From NCBI RefSeq assembly GCF_008253865.1, contig NZ_CP042333.1, forward strand, positions 62,001 through 126,000: a DNA stretch of 64,000 bases, read 5' to 3'. Each line of letters begins with the position of its first letter. The stretch's first letter is position 1. The translations under genes and the position numbers were made by a program. The notes beneath the pieces are model-generated. The model searched no databases, was not told where the DNA came from, and saw only the letters and a list, made by a program, of their open reading frames with translations. The stretch is from Bosea sp. F3-2 (GTDB taxonomy: Bacteria; Pseudomonadota; Alphaproteobacteria; Rhizobiales; Beijerinckiaceae). This document shows, in pieces, positions 53,548 to 62,490 of this stretch.

Positions 53548-54576
53548 ATGTCGAACCATCGATCTAGGCGCCATGTCCTCGCTGCCATGGCCGCATCGAC
53601 AGCTGCGGTTCATGGCCTTGCCATTCCCGGCATTGCATTGGCTCAGGATAGCAAGCGGCTGCGCATCGCCGTCGGCTTCGGCCTGCCGAGCCTTCCCGTC
53701 CGCATCGCACAGCAGAATGGCTATTTCGCCGAGCAGGCCAGGAAGCTCGGCCTCTCGGATTTCAAGGTCGATATCGTGCAGCTCAGCGGGCAGAATCCGA
53801 TCATCGACTCGCTCCTCTCCGGCCAGATCGACATGTGCATTTCCGGCCAGGCCGGAATGCTCATCGCCTGGGATCGCACCAGAGGCACGAGTCGCGAGAT
53901 CTGCGGATTTTCAGGCATTTCGAACAATCGCTGCATGCTGATGACGGTCGATCCGCGCATCAGGTCGCTGGCCGATTTCGGCCCGAACGACAAGATCGCG
54001 ATGCCTTCCACGGCGAACACGCAGGCGTTCATCCTGAAGATGGCCTGCGAGAAGCAGTTCGGCGACTCTACTCGCCTCGACAAGAGCATGATCAGCCTTC
54101 CGCATCCCGATGCGTTGAACGGGCTGCTGCGGGGCGGCATCGTCGCCGCCCATTTCGCTTCTCCACCCTACGTGCAAATCATCGCGAAGGATCCGCGGGC
54201 TCGGACGATCCTTACTTCCGGTGACGTTTTCGGAGGGCTTTCGAGCTTCGTGATCGTGGCCGGCACGCGCTCCTTCGCCGAGGCCAATCCCGACATCGTC
54301 AAGGTTTTCCTCGCCGCGCTGCAGGACGCGATCACCTTCATCGAGAATAACCCGGCGCAATCGACCGAGATTTACCTGCAAATCGAGCCGACCACTATAC
54401 TTTCGAAAGCGGAATTCCAGCGGATCATCGAGGACCCGCAGGAGGGCTATTCCCTCAACACGAACGGGATCATGACCTATGCCGGTTTCATGAAGAAGAC
54501 CGGCTTCCTGAGAAACGAACTGAAATCGATCGACGATTTCATGATTCCCGCCGTTCACGCGTTGAGAAACACCTGA
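53548..54576 (+). CDS. ABC transporter substrate-binding protein, NMT1/SsuA/TauA type
   Basis: Periplasmic binding protein of 342 residues with a twin-arginine-like signal (SRRHVLAAMAASTAA, cleavage near ALAQD). It is of the nitrate/sulfonate/taurine/pyrimidine-precursor type: LRIAVGFGLPSLPVRIAQQN, then LLSGQIDMCISG, DPRIRSLADFGPNDKIAMPS. The ATG at 53548 has GGGAG upstream. Its stop overlaps the ATPase start. Ligand unknown; the operon context with an aminotransferase suggests an amino or imino acid. Confidence 0.9.
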   Translation: MSNHRSRRHVLAAMAASTAAVHGLAIPGIALAQDSKRLRIAVGFGLPSLPVRIAQQNGYFAEQARKLGLSDFKVDIVQLSGQNPIIDSLLSGQIDMCISGQAGMLIAWDRTRGTSREICGFSGISNNRCMLMTVDPRIRSLADFGPNDKIAMPSTANTQAFILKMACEKQFGDSTRLDKSMISLPHPDALNGLLRGGIVAAHFASPPYVQIIAKDPRARTILTSGDVFGGLSSFVIVAGTRSFAEANPDIVKVFLAALQDAITFIENNPAQSTEIYLQIEPTTILSKAEFQRIIEDPQEGYSLNTNGIMTYAGFMKKTGFLRNELKSIDDFMIPAVHALRNT

Positions 54577-55385
54577 TGAGCGAGCATTTCAGTATGCCGC
54601 CAGCCCTGCTCGAGGTCGATGGCATCACGCTGCAGTACAAGACCCCGACGACGCTCGTCACGGCTTCGTATCGCGTAAGTTTCGATGTGCTGAAAGGTGA
54701 TCGGTTTATCCTTCTCGGCCCCTCCGGCTGCGGCAAATCGACGATCCTCAAAGCCGTGGGCGGCTATCTCAAGCCCGTCGAAGGGACGATCCGGCTTCAG
54801 GGCAAACCGGTGACCGGCCCCGGCGCGGACCGCATGATGGTCTTCCAGGAGTTCGATCAGCTCTTGCCGTGGAAAACCGTTCTCGGCAACGTCATGTTCA
54901 GCATGGTGGAGAGCGGCAAGTTCTCCCGGGAAGAGGCGCAAAGGCGGGCTATCGCGATCATCGGGCGGGTCGGCCTGGCGAAGTTCGCCAATGTCTATCC
55001 CCATACGCTTTCCGGCGGCATGAAGCAGCGCGTCGGCATTGCGCGGGCGATGGCGCTCGAGCCCGACATGCTGCTGATGGACGAGCCCTTCGCTGCGCTC
55101 GACGCACTGACACGACGCCAGATGCAAGACGAGCTCCTACATCTCTGGCGGGATCGCAGCTTCACGATGCTGTTCGTCACGCATTCGATTGAGGAGGCGA
55201 TCGTGCTGGGAACCCGCGTGCTCGTGCTCAGTCCTCATCCCGGCCAGGTGCGGGCCGAACTCGACTGCAGCCGCTTCGAGCACACCCATGTGGGCAGCCG
55301 GGAATTCCAGGAATTGCACCGCAAGATTTCCCATTTGCTGTTTGGCGACCGTGCGACCGCGGAGAATGAAGGCCTGCATGTCTGA
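54576..55385 (+). CDS. ABC transporter ATP-binding protein (SsuB/TauB type)
   Basis: ATPase of 269 residues with Walker A GPSGCGKST, Q-loop FQEFDQLLPWKT, signature LSGGMKQR, Walker B LLMDEPFAALDA and H-loop FVTHSIEEAI, all as in nitrate/sulfonate-type ATPases. It overlaps both neighbours (TGATG at its start, eight bases at its end). Confidence 0.94.
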   Translation: MSEHFSMPPALLEVDGITLQYKTPTTLVTASYRVSFDVLKGDRFILLGPSGCGKSTILKAVGGYLKPVEGTIRLQGKPVTGPGADRMMVFQEFDQLLPWKTVLGNVMFSMVESGKFSREEAQRRAIAIIGRVGLAKFANVYPHTLSGGMKQRVGIARAMALEPDMLLMDEPFAALDALTRRQMQDELLHLWRDRSFTMLFVTHSIEEAIVLGTRVLVLSPHPGQVRAELDCSRFEHTHVGSREFQELHRKISHLLFGDRATAENEGLHV

Positions 55386-56259
55386 ACTCGCCATACAGCC
55401 GGGGCAACCGCGTCCCGATTTCGAGAACCCGGCGTCAGCCGTCGGGCATATCGGCAATGTGGAACAGAAACTCGGCCCGTTCGAGCTGATCTGGAACGAG
55501 GTTGGCGTTCGCCGCGGCGTGTTCATTCTCTTGCTCGCAGCGGTGTGGGAGATCTACGCGCGTTGGTTGGACAACCCCCTGTCCTTTCCACCCCTGAGCA
55601 CGACCGCCGCCGTTTTCGTCAGCGATCTCGCCAGCGGCGAGCTGCCGGTCCGGCTCTGGTCGACCTTACAGGTCCTCGTCCTGGGGTACCTGACAGGGCT
55701 CGTCATCGCCACGATTCTGACCAGCGTCGCCGTGTCGTCGCGGTTCGGCACCGACGTGCTCGCGACCTTGACTGCGATGTTCAATCCTCTCCCGGCGATC
55801 GCCCTCCTGCCACTCGCTCTTATCTGGTTCGGCCTGGGCATTCCAAGCCTTGTCTTCGTCATCACTCATTCGGTGCTCTGGGCCGTCGCGTTGAACGTGC
55901 ATTCGGGTTTCCTCAGCGTGAGTATGACTCAGCGCATGGTCGGCCAGAACGTCGGGTTGCGGGGTCTGCCTTATGTCATGAAACTGCTGATCCCGGCGGC
56001 ATTCCCGTCCATCCTCGCCGGCCTGAAGATTGGATGGGCCTTCGCTTGGCGGACGTTGATCGCGGCGGAGCTGATATTCGGCGTATCGTCGAGCCAGGGT
56101 GGCCTCGGCTGGTACATCTTCCAGGCGAGGACCCTGCTCGACACGCCGCGGGTCTTCGCCGGACTATTGACCGTGATCCTTGTCGGCTTGCTGATCGAGG
56201 GGATAATCTTCAGGGCAATAGAGAACCGCACCGTCCGCAAGTGGGGCATGCAGAGCTGA
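55378..56259 (+). CDS. ABC transporter permease (SsuC/TauC type)
   Basis: Permease of 293 residues. The amino-terminal 40 residues are soluble; then about six hydrophobic segments, with the EAA-like loop near GQNVGLRGLPYVMKLLIPAA. ATG 55378 overlaps the ATPase gene by eight bases; the longer frame is a shadow of the ATPase. Pairs with the preceding binding protein and ATPase. Confidence 0.92.
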   Translation: MSELAIQPGQPRPDFENPASAVGHIGNVEQKLGPFELIWNEVGVRRGVFILLLAAVWEIYARWLDNPLSFPPLSTTAAVFVSDLASGELPVRLWSTLQVLVLGYLTGLVIATILTSVAVSSRFGTDVLATLTAMFNPLPAIALLPLALIWFGLGIPSLVFVITHSVLWAVALNVHSGFLSVSMTQRMVGQNVGLRGLPYVMKLLIPAAFPSILAGLKIGWAFAWRTLIAAELIFGVSSSQGGLGWYIFQARTLLDTPRVFAGLLTVILVGLLIEGIIFRAIENRTVRKWGMQS

Positions 56260-56408
56260 ACCCCCCCGTGCGCGAACAGCGCACGGTAGGCGTCTCGCTC
56301 CGTAACAACATTTGAGCAAATGGTTGGCCTCTCAAACGCGCCCGATCGGACCTCCGGACTGTCGTCGGGGGGTCGTCTGCAGGACGCCAACGGGGCATAG
56401 AGAAATTG

Positions 56409-57665
56409 ATGATGAACGAATGGCTCAAGCGCTTCGCCAACCGCGCGGACGGGATGCAGGCATCAGAAATTCGCGAGCTGCTCAAGCTGCTCGACCGGCC
56501 TGACATCACGTCTTTCGCCGGCGGCATCCCCGATCCCAGCCTGTTTCCGACCGAGGCCTTCGCAGCGGCCTACAGAGATGCCTTGACGGGAACGGCGGCG
56601 GGGGCAGCGCTGCAATACTCGGTCAGCGAAGGCTATCTGCCGCTGCGGCAGTGGCTGGTCGCACATATGGGTCGACTGGGCGTCGCATGTTCAACCGACA
56701 ACATCCTGATCACTTCGGGCTCGCAGCAGGCGCTGGACTATCTGGGCAAGCTCTTCATAGGCCCGCAAGACACGGTGCTGATCACGCGACCGACCTATCT
56801 CGGGGCCCTTCAGGCCTTCAGCCCCTACGAGCCGCGCTATGAATACGTGCAGCCGGAGGTGGGGAACGCCACTCCGGCGCTCTACGCCGGCGCGGCAGGC
56901 GCCTCCCGCAGCAAACTCGCATTCGCCTATCTGACGCCGGATTTTGCCAATCCCACGGGAGAGACGATCAGCCCTGCGGGGCGCACCCGTATGCTCGACC
57001 TTTGCAACGAACTCGACATGCCGCTCGTCGAGGACGCAGCATATGAAGCGCTCCGTTACGAAGGCGTGAGTCCGCCGGCCTTGCTCGCGCTCGATTGCCG
57101 GCGCAGCGGCGGCATCGACCTCGCGCGGACCATCTACTGCGGAACGTTCTCCAAGACTCTGTCGCCGGGGCTTAGGGTCGGGTGGGTCTGTGCCGCGAGA
57201 CCGGTCATCCAGAAGCTTGTGCTGATGAAGCAGGCATCCGATTTGCACTCGCCTTCGATCAACCAGATCGTCATGCATGCCGTGGCCGACAAATACTATG
57301 CCGAGCACACCCGGATGCTCCGGGACGTATATCGCCGGCGCCGGGACGTCATGCTTGCCGCGCTAAACGAGCATATGCCGCCACCGGTGACGTGGACACG
57401 GCCGGATGGCGGGATGTTCGTATGGGTGCGCTTGCCGGATGGGCTCGACGGCACACGGCTTCTGGAACGCGCTATTGCCGAAGCGCGTGTCGCTTTCGTG
57501 CCGGGGAAAGCCTTCTACGCGGACGGAACGGGAACCAGCACCATCCGGCTGAGCTTCTCGCTCGCCGAGGAAACCGAGTCAAAGGCCGGGATCGAACGCC
57601 TCGCTCGCTTGGTCAGGAATGAATACGCTCGCCTGAATGCTCAAGCGTATCCCGGCTCTAGCTAA
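56409..57665 (+). CDS. PLP-dependent aminotransferase, class I/II fold (2-aminoadipate aminotransferase-like)
   Basis: Fold-type I aminotransferase of 418 residues. The PLP lysine is in CGTFSKTLSPGLRVGW; SFAGGIPDPSLFPTEA, ITSGSQQALDYLGKLF, and PDFANPTGET are typical of the LysN/MocR-catalytic-domain group. ATG codons at 56409 and 56412 are equivalent starts. It lies 150 bases after the ABC permease in the same direction. It probably deaminates the imported amino acid to a 2-oxo acid; substrate is not known. Confidence 0.92.
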   Translation: MMNEWLKRFANRADGMQASEIRELLKLLDRPDITSFAGGIPDPSLFPTEAFAAAYRDALTGTAAGAALQYSVSEGYLPLRQWLVAHMGRLGVACSTDNILITSGSQQALDYLGKLFIGPQDTVLITRPTYLGALQAFSPYEPRYEYVQPEVGNATPALYAGAAGASRSKLAFAYLTPDFANPTGETISPAGRTRMLDLCNELDMPLVEDAAYEALRYEGVSPPALLALDCRRSGGIDLARTIYCGTFSKTLSPGLRVGWVCAARPVIQKLVLMKQASDLHSPSINQIVMHAVADKYYAEHTRMLRDVYRRRRDVMLAALNEHMPPPVTWTRPDGGMFVWVRLPDGLDGTRLLERAIAEARVAFVPGKAFYADGTGTSTIRLSFSLAEETESKAGIERLARLVRNEYARLNAQAYPGSS

Positions 57666-58004
57666 TGAGAAGCGCGATCTGTTATCAATTGCCCAAGGGA
57701 ATAACATGACCAAACCCCGCATCATTCGGCATTCATTAGAGATTTTTTCTGGCCCTGCTCGCAACGGCGGCGAATTCGCCGCAGAAGCTGCAGCGCGGCC
57801 CCAAGGAGCTTAGGACCAAGGGAGGCCTTCAGTACAGCCCGCCCTTCCGGTAAGGAACAGCCTGCGGTATCAGGCCAAACGGAACTATCGAACCCGAAGC
57901 CGCAGGTTACCGATCTTTGCAAAAGCCGGCGATAATTCGAAGACTTCGCTAGATTCGACCGGAGACAATATCGCGCCCGAGCAGCCGACCGGGAGGTCCA
58001 GCGG
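57666..58004. other. Intergenic region between convergent genes
   Basis: About 340 bases. CCTGCGG (57861-57867) pairs with CCGCAGG (57900-57906) around a 32-base loop, which may be a transcription stop. No gene recognised. Confidence 0.35.
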
Positions 58005-58391
58005 TCAGACGAGCCGGAAGAGCCGAGTGCCGTAGCCGACGAGCTCCCGCTCCGCCACCAGAACGTCCCGGACCGTACCAGCGACCTGCGCTATGATTGG
58101 TAGCAGGATTTCGCCCGCTTCCAGATAACCCACCAGCTGATCGACGGCGATCTCGTCCCCGACCTTGATCTCGGTTTCGCCGCGTTCGGGATGCGTCCCT
58201 CGAAAGAGGCCAGGCCCAGGCGCTGTCACAAAGCTCCCCGCCACTGCGAGATACGGGACCGCTACGGCCTCGGCAGCGCTCGCGATATCGACGACGAGCC
58301 GATAACGGCCGGCCGCTGTTTCGACCTCCGCCAGCTCGATCCCTCGCCTTGACATCAACGTCGCCAGCTCGGCGATTTCGGACGGCTTCAT
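58005..58391 (-). CDS. Biotinyl/lipoyl-domain protein lacking the attachment lysine
   Basis: Small protein of 128 residues. An N-terminal helix resembling AccB (MKPSEIAELATLMSRRGIEL) leads into a biotinyl/lipoyl-like beta fold. At the hairpin where BCCP has EAMKM, this protein has EAGEILLPI (residues 91-99), so the biotinylated lysine is missing. It cannot be a normal carboxyl carrier. The ATG at 58391 overlaps the stop of the pxpC remnant as ATGA. It could be a structural partner of the AccB/AccC pair, or a relic. Confidence 0.75.
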   Translation of the reverse strand: MKPSEIAELATLMSRRGIELAEVETAAGRYRLVVDIASAAEAVAVPYLAVAGSFVTAPGPGLFRGTHPERGETEIKVGDEIAVDQLVGYLEAGEILLPIIAQVAGTVRDVLVAERELVGYGTRLFRLV

Positions 58392-58714
58392 GCCGGTTGC
58401 CCTCCTGGCTGCAATTGGGTGCGCTTCTCTAGCTTCACGATCTGCGCGAGCCGGTCGAGGTAGTCCGCTGCGCGATAAAAGCACCGCGCTTCCTCCCAGG
58501 AGACCTGGACGAAGCGTAGCTTCCCCCGAGCCGGCCCGCGCCGGCATGGTCCACCATGGCGGCCCCAGGCGGCCGCCGAGCATCGCGCCACCATCCGCGA
58601 ACAGGAGCTTGAAGGGCGGCAGTCGAGATCTCGATGCCCTCGGCATCGGCCCTCGCACAGAAAGGCCGTCTCGCCCATCCAGCTGATCCTAGGATGGTCG
58701 GCAGCGGCACTCAT
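58388..58714 (-). pseudogene. Fused remnant of 5-oxoprolinase subunits PxpB (start) and PxpC (end)
   Basis: The first 20 codons, with PRISWMGETAFLCE, match the start of the PxpB/KipI family. After that the sequence jumps to pieces of a PxpC/KipA C-terminus, spread over frames: PPFKLLFADGGAMLGG in one frame and KLRFVQVSWEEA in another, ending at the stop overlapping the next gene. The roughly 500 residues in between are gone. This is a deletion scar in a pxpB-pxpC pair, with later frameshifts. Confidence 0.75.
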
Positions 58715-60057
58715 GACGCACTTGCCTTCTTGCGGTCTTCCAGGAAATGGATCGAAACGCCGCCGGCCGTGAATTGCGGGTCGGTCAGCAATTCGCGGTG
58801 TAGCGGCACATTAGTCCTGATGCCCTCAACGACGATCTCGGACAAGGCCCCCTGCATGCGGGCGATGGCTTCGGCGCGTGTCGGGCCATGAGTGATGGCC
58901 TTGGCAATCATAGAATCGTAGTTGGGCGGCACGACATAGCCGGACGCGAGATGGGAATCGACGCGAACGCCCGGTCCGCCGGGCGCGTGCCAGAACGTCA
59001 CCCGGCCCGCCGACGGCATGAAGCTATCGGGGTCCTCGGCATTGATCCGGCACTCGATCGCATGGCCGAATATCCGGATGTCCTGCTGCCCAAGCGGCAG
59101 CGCCTCGCCCCGCGCTACCCGCAATTGCAACTCGACGATGTCGAGACCGCTGACCATCTCCGTCACGGTATGTTCGACCTGCAGGCGCGTATTCATCTCG
59201 ATGAAATACAGCTCTCCGTTCTCGTAGAGGAACTCGAACGTTCCCGCTCCGCGATAGCCGATCGATCGGCAAGCGGCGACGCAGCTCTCGCCGACGCGCG
59301 CGAGCAGGTCGCGTGGGACCCCGAATGCCGGCGCCTCCTCAATGATCTTCTGATGCCGGCGCTGCACCGAACAGTCCCGTTCGCCGATCCAGACGCAATT
59401 GCCGTGGCCGTCCGCCACGATCTGAATTTCGATATGGCGGGGCGTCTGTAGAAACCGCTCGAGGTAGACGGTCGGATTGCCGAAGGCCCGACCGGCTTCC
59501 TCACGCGTCATGGAAATCGCCGATATCAGCTCGCTTTCCTCGTGCACAATCCGCATGCCGCGCCCGCCGCCGCCGCCCGCCGCCTTGACGATGATCGGAA
59601 AGCCGACCTCCCGGGCGATCGAAAGGCTCGACTCATTCGCCTCCAGCCCCCCCTCGTAGCCGGGAACGCAGGGAACGCCGGCTGCGATCATTGCCCGCTT
59701 GGCGGAGATCTTGTCGCCCATGAGGCGGATGGCAGAGGCCGGCGGGCCGACGAAGACGAGCCCCTGCTCCTCGACGAGCTCGGCGAAATCCGCATTCTCG
59801 GACAAGAAGCCGTAGCCCGGATGGATCGCCTGCGCACCGGATGCCCGCGCCGCGACGACCAAGGCCTGCTTGTTGAGATAGCTTCCCGCAGAGGGAGCGG
59901 GGCCGACGCAGACGGCCGCATCCGCCAGGCGGACATAGGGCGCGCCGGCGTCGGCCTCGGAGAAGGCCTGGACGCAGCGCAGTCCGAGCTTACGGCAACC
60001 ACGCTGGATGCGCAGCGCGATCTCGCCGCGATTGGCGATGAGGACGGTGTCGAACAT
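58711..60057 (-). CDS. accC: Acetyl-CoA carboxylase biotin carboxylase subunit (AccC family)
   Basis: Biotin carboxylase of 448 residues. ATP-grasp features: AIHPGYGFLSENADFAE, IVKAAGGGGGRGMRIV, the ERDCSVQRRHQKIIEEAP segment, and FIEMNTRLQVEHTVTEM. ATG 60057 leads into MFDTVLIANRGEIALRI. It lies downstream of accB and upstream of the pxpB/C remnant. In related bacteria such accBC pairs sit inside 5-oxoprolinase operons, as here, so it may not be the housekeeping copy. Confidence 0.94.
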   Translation of the reverse strand: MFDTVLIANRGEIALRIQRGCRKLGLRCVQAFSEADAGAPYVRLADAAVCVGPAPSAGSYLNKQALVVAARASGAQAIHPGYGFLSENADFAELVEEQGLVFVGPPASAIRLMGDKISAKRAMIAAGVPCVPGYEGGLEANESSLSIAREVGFPIIVKAAGGGGGRGMRIVHEESELISAISMTREEAGRAFGNPTVYLERFLQTPRHIEIQIVADGHGNCVWIGERDCSVQRRHQKIIEEAPAFGVPRDLLARVGESCVAACRSIGYRGAGTFEFLYENGELYFIEMNTRLQVEHTVTEMVSGLDIVELQLRVARGEALPLGQQDIRIFGHAIECRINAEDPDSFMPSAGRVTFWHAPGGPGVRVDSHLASGYVVPPNYDSMIAKAITHGPTRAEAIARMQGALSEIVVEGIRTNVPLHRELLTDPQFTAGGVSIHFLEDRKKASAS

Positions 60058-60076
60058 GATTGCTTCCGGTACCGGT

Positions 60077-60544
60077 TCACTCGATCTCGAAGAGCGGCTG
60101 GCCCTCTTCGACGGGCTCGCCATCGGCCTTGAGGATGCGCCGCACCCGCCCGGCCTTCTCCGCCGGGATCTTACAGAGTGTCTTCATAGCCTCGATCAAA
60201 CCCAGCGTCTGGCCCGGCTCGACCGCATCGCCTTCGGACACGAACGGCTTCTCTCCGGGAGCCTGCGCCCGGAAGAAGGTGCCGTACATCGGCGAGGAGA
60301 CGATGCTCGCCGAAGACGTACTCGCGCCGCCGCCGGACCCTGTGCCGGAAACCTGCGCCGTCGGAACCGGAGGAGCCGGGCTTCTGACCGGCGGCACAGC
60401 CACGGGCGAAGATCGCCCGGCCGGCGCCGCCGTCGAAGCTCGTTTCACCAACCTGACACGGCCCTCGGCGTCCTCTACTTCCAGCTCCAGCAGCGGAGAG
60501 GCGGCGAAGAGATCGGCGAGCGCGGCGATACGCTTCAGTTCCAT
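60077..60544 (-). CDS. accB: Acetyl-CoA carboxylase biotin carboxyl carrier protein
   Basis: BCCP of 155 residues. An N-terminal helix (MELKRIAALADLFAASPLLE), a Pro/Ala/Ser-rich linker at about 37-83, and a C-terminal biotinyl domain with the attachment lysine Lys121 in LIEAMKTLCKI. The thumb-like insert is weak. It begins within the end of the pxpA remnant and precedes accC by 19 bases. Confidence 0.93.
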   Translation of the reverse strand: MELKRIAALADLFAASPLLELEVEDAEGRVRLVKRASTAAPAGRSSPVAVPPVRSPAPPVPTAQVSGTGSGGGASTSSASIVSSPMYGTFFRAQAPGEKPFVSEGDAVEPGQTLGLIEAMKTLCKIPAEKAGRVRRILKADGEPVEEGQPLFEIE

Positions 60545-60775
60545 ATCGGCTCCCGGTCAGGCGACTTGCGCTGGTGCGACCGCACGAAACTTTCGACGGA
60601 GATGCCGGCCGCCTCGTGCCGGTCGCGAACGCAGCGCGCGACCGCGACGGCATCGCTGGAATCTCCGTCCACGGAGATCGTGTCGATCGGGCTGCCGCTT
60701 GCCCTCGATAGCGGCGTGGGCGACATAGTCGCCGACGCCCTCGGCTAGATCGGAATTTAAATCGACTTTCGGCAT
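60535..60775 (-). pseudogene. pxpA (LamB/YcsF, 5-oxoprolinase subunit A) remnant
   Basis: The start MPKVDLNSDLAEG is the conserved N-terminus of PxpA. The continuation jumps to its C-terminal part, AIEGK, then after a one-base shift IDTISVDGDSSDAVAVARCV and RDRHEAAGISVESF, ending at 60535. About 180 central residues with the active site are missing. A deletion plus a single inserted C explain it. Overlap with accB at the end preserves the original operon junction. Confidence 0.82.
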
Positions 60776-60799
60776 GGAACTCCCTCCCGGCCGCGGATT

Positions 60800-60950
60800 T
60801 CAGATACCCAGATAGGCGCGGCGCACATCCGGATTGTCGCGGATTTCCGCGGGGGTGCCGGCGCGCGTGATCTTGCCGGTCTGCAGGACCTTGGCCCGGT
60901 CGGTGATAGCGAGGCTCTCCGCGAGTGAAAAGTGGTTCTGGACTGGAGTA
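60800..60950 (-). pseudogene. livF (branched-chain amino acid ABC ATPase) C-terminal remnant
   Basis: The minus strand reads QNHFSLAESLAI followed by TDRAKVLQTGKITRAGTPAE and NPDVRRAYLGI to a stop at 60800, the typical C-terminus of LivF-type ATPases. Nothing of the Walker motifs lies upstream. The joint with unrelated sequence is near 60940-60950. A non-functional tail of a lost transporter operon. Confidence 0.82.
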
Positions 60951-61430
60951 TAGCGATCTTTTTTCCTACAAAATCATTCCTTCAAGCGATGAAATTGGCT
61001 TGGGATTTCGCAGATGCGAGCGGGATGCGCCTCTGCCATTGCCTTCAACCGCGTTCTGGAGCCCATGGGAGGTAAGAAGGCTATGCGAACTCGCCTTCCG
61101 AACCAGCGGCAACGTCAGCGATAGAGGCCGATGGAGCCTTTCCGCGCCGTGATGGTCACCAGCTCCATTAAAGGCGCCGCCGCCTGCTCTTTACTGCCAA
61201 CCCACGATTAGCCGCATCGTTTTCCACACCAAAAAGAACGTTAGGGCTGGCGCTTTTTTTCACGCCCACGAGCAGCCTCCTCCAGCATCCGCGCTGAGCA
61301 TGACAACGCCAATCCCGCCCGCAATTCGGCGGCAACTCGCCCCAAGCGATCCAGATCTAGATCCTGCATTTTTTAAGAGTGCCGGGACATCATGGATGCC
61401 AGCCCATGACGCGGATCAACTAAGCTTCGA
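60951..61430. other. Intergenic region, no gene recognised
   Basis: About 480 bases of lower GC between the livF tail and the LysR gene. A T run at 61254-61260 follows GGGCTGGCGC but no clear stem forms. Open frames lack similarity. It may be the sequence that replaced the deleted transporter genes. Confidence 0.35.
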
Positions 61431-62348
61431 TTACGTATGTACCTTTCGATGCGCTACCTGAAGCCATGCCACGGCTGCCTCAACGATCGGATGGTAGCGC
61501 CGCTCACTCCATACCGCTGCGGCGGTCACGACCGTGACCCTCTCCTTCAAGGGGCGGATCGCCACGTTGGGCGGGGCTAGCTTCCGCATCGAGGCCGGAA
61601 CAAGCGCCAATCCCTGCCCGCAGCTGACATAAGCAAGTTGGGACGTGAGCGAGCGCACCTCGTGGAAAATGCGCGGCGAGAACCCGTTAGCCCGGCAGAC
61701 GGAAACGAGCATATCGAAATACACGGGGCTGACTTGGCGCGAAGACATGACCAGATGCTCGCCATCAAGCGACTTCAGGCGAATGCGCGGCAGACCGGCA
61801 AGGGCATGCTGCGTCGGCATCGCCACCGCCAGACGGTCTTCTGCTAGGGGCATCGTCGCGATGCCGTCCGCCACCTCGCCCTCGAGCCGGGCGAAGGCAA
61901 GATCGAAGGCGCCGGCTTCGAGCCCCGGAACGGCATCGGCGCTGTCGATTTCCTTGACGAAGACGCTCAGCTGCGGATGGGAGCTTCGCAGCGCCTCCAG
62001 CAGCGGCGGCACCGTATCGAGCATCGCCGAATTGATCGCGCCGATATGGAGAACTGCGGACTGCCCGGCGACGACCTCGCGTATGACAGCTTCTAGTTGC
62101 TCGGCCTGTGCCGCGAAGCGCCTGACCGCCGGCAGGATCGCGGCCCCAGCCGCACTCAGCACGGTTCCCCTCCGGGATCGATCAAACAACTTCAGGCCCA
62201 GCGATCGCTCAAGGATCTGGATCTGCATCGTCAGCGGCGGCTGGGACATGCCGAGCCTCTTCGCAGCCCGGGCGAAATGCTGCTCCTCCGCCACCGCGAG
62301 GAACATCCAGAGCTGCTTGACGAGCCGGAAATCGACGACCTCGTGCAA
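61431..62348 (-). CDS. LysR family transcriptional regulator
   Basis: Regulator of about 305 residues. The winged helix reads LVKQLWMFLAVAEEQHFARA then AKRLGMSQPPLTMQIQILE; the effector domain follows (HIGAINSAMLDTVPPLLEAL, SCGQGLALVPASM). The open frame runs to 62582, which would overlap the divergent RraA gene; a TTG at 62348 gives a normal LysR N-terminus with GGAG upstream, so I prefer it. It faces two RraA genes and is their likely regulator. Confidence 0.88.
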   Translation of the reverse strand: MHEVVDFRLVKQLWMFLAVAEEQHFARAAKRLGMSQPPLTMQIQILERSLGLKLFDRSRRGTVLSAAGAAILPAVRRFAAQAEQLEAVIREVVAGQSAVLHIGAINSAMLDTVPPLLEALRSSHPQLSVFVKEIDSADAVPGLEAGAFDLAFARLEGEVADGIATMPLAEDRLAVAMPTQHALAGLPRIRLKSLDGEHLVMSSRQVSPVYFDMLVSVCRANGFSPRIFHEVRSLTSQLAYVSCGQGLALVPASMRKLAPPNVAIRPLKERVTVVTAAAVWSERRYHPIVEAAVAWLQVAHRKVHT

Positions 62349-62490
62349 TGGTGAGGGCTCCAGCCGATAGAAGCGACGAGACCACGCCTCTGATCCAATC
62401 AAGGTATCACAGATATAACGACATAAGAATATACATATCAGGCGGCATCGCCATAGTCCGGCCATGCAATCGAATCCGGATCGCACCGCC

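Noticed and set aside
57861..57906. Possible tRNA: 7-base stem with a GGTTCGA-like loop on the minus strand
   Set aside because: Only 46 bases between the stem ends, and no D arm, anticodon arm or proper T arm can be drawn.
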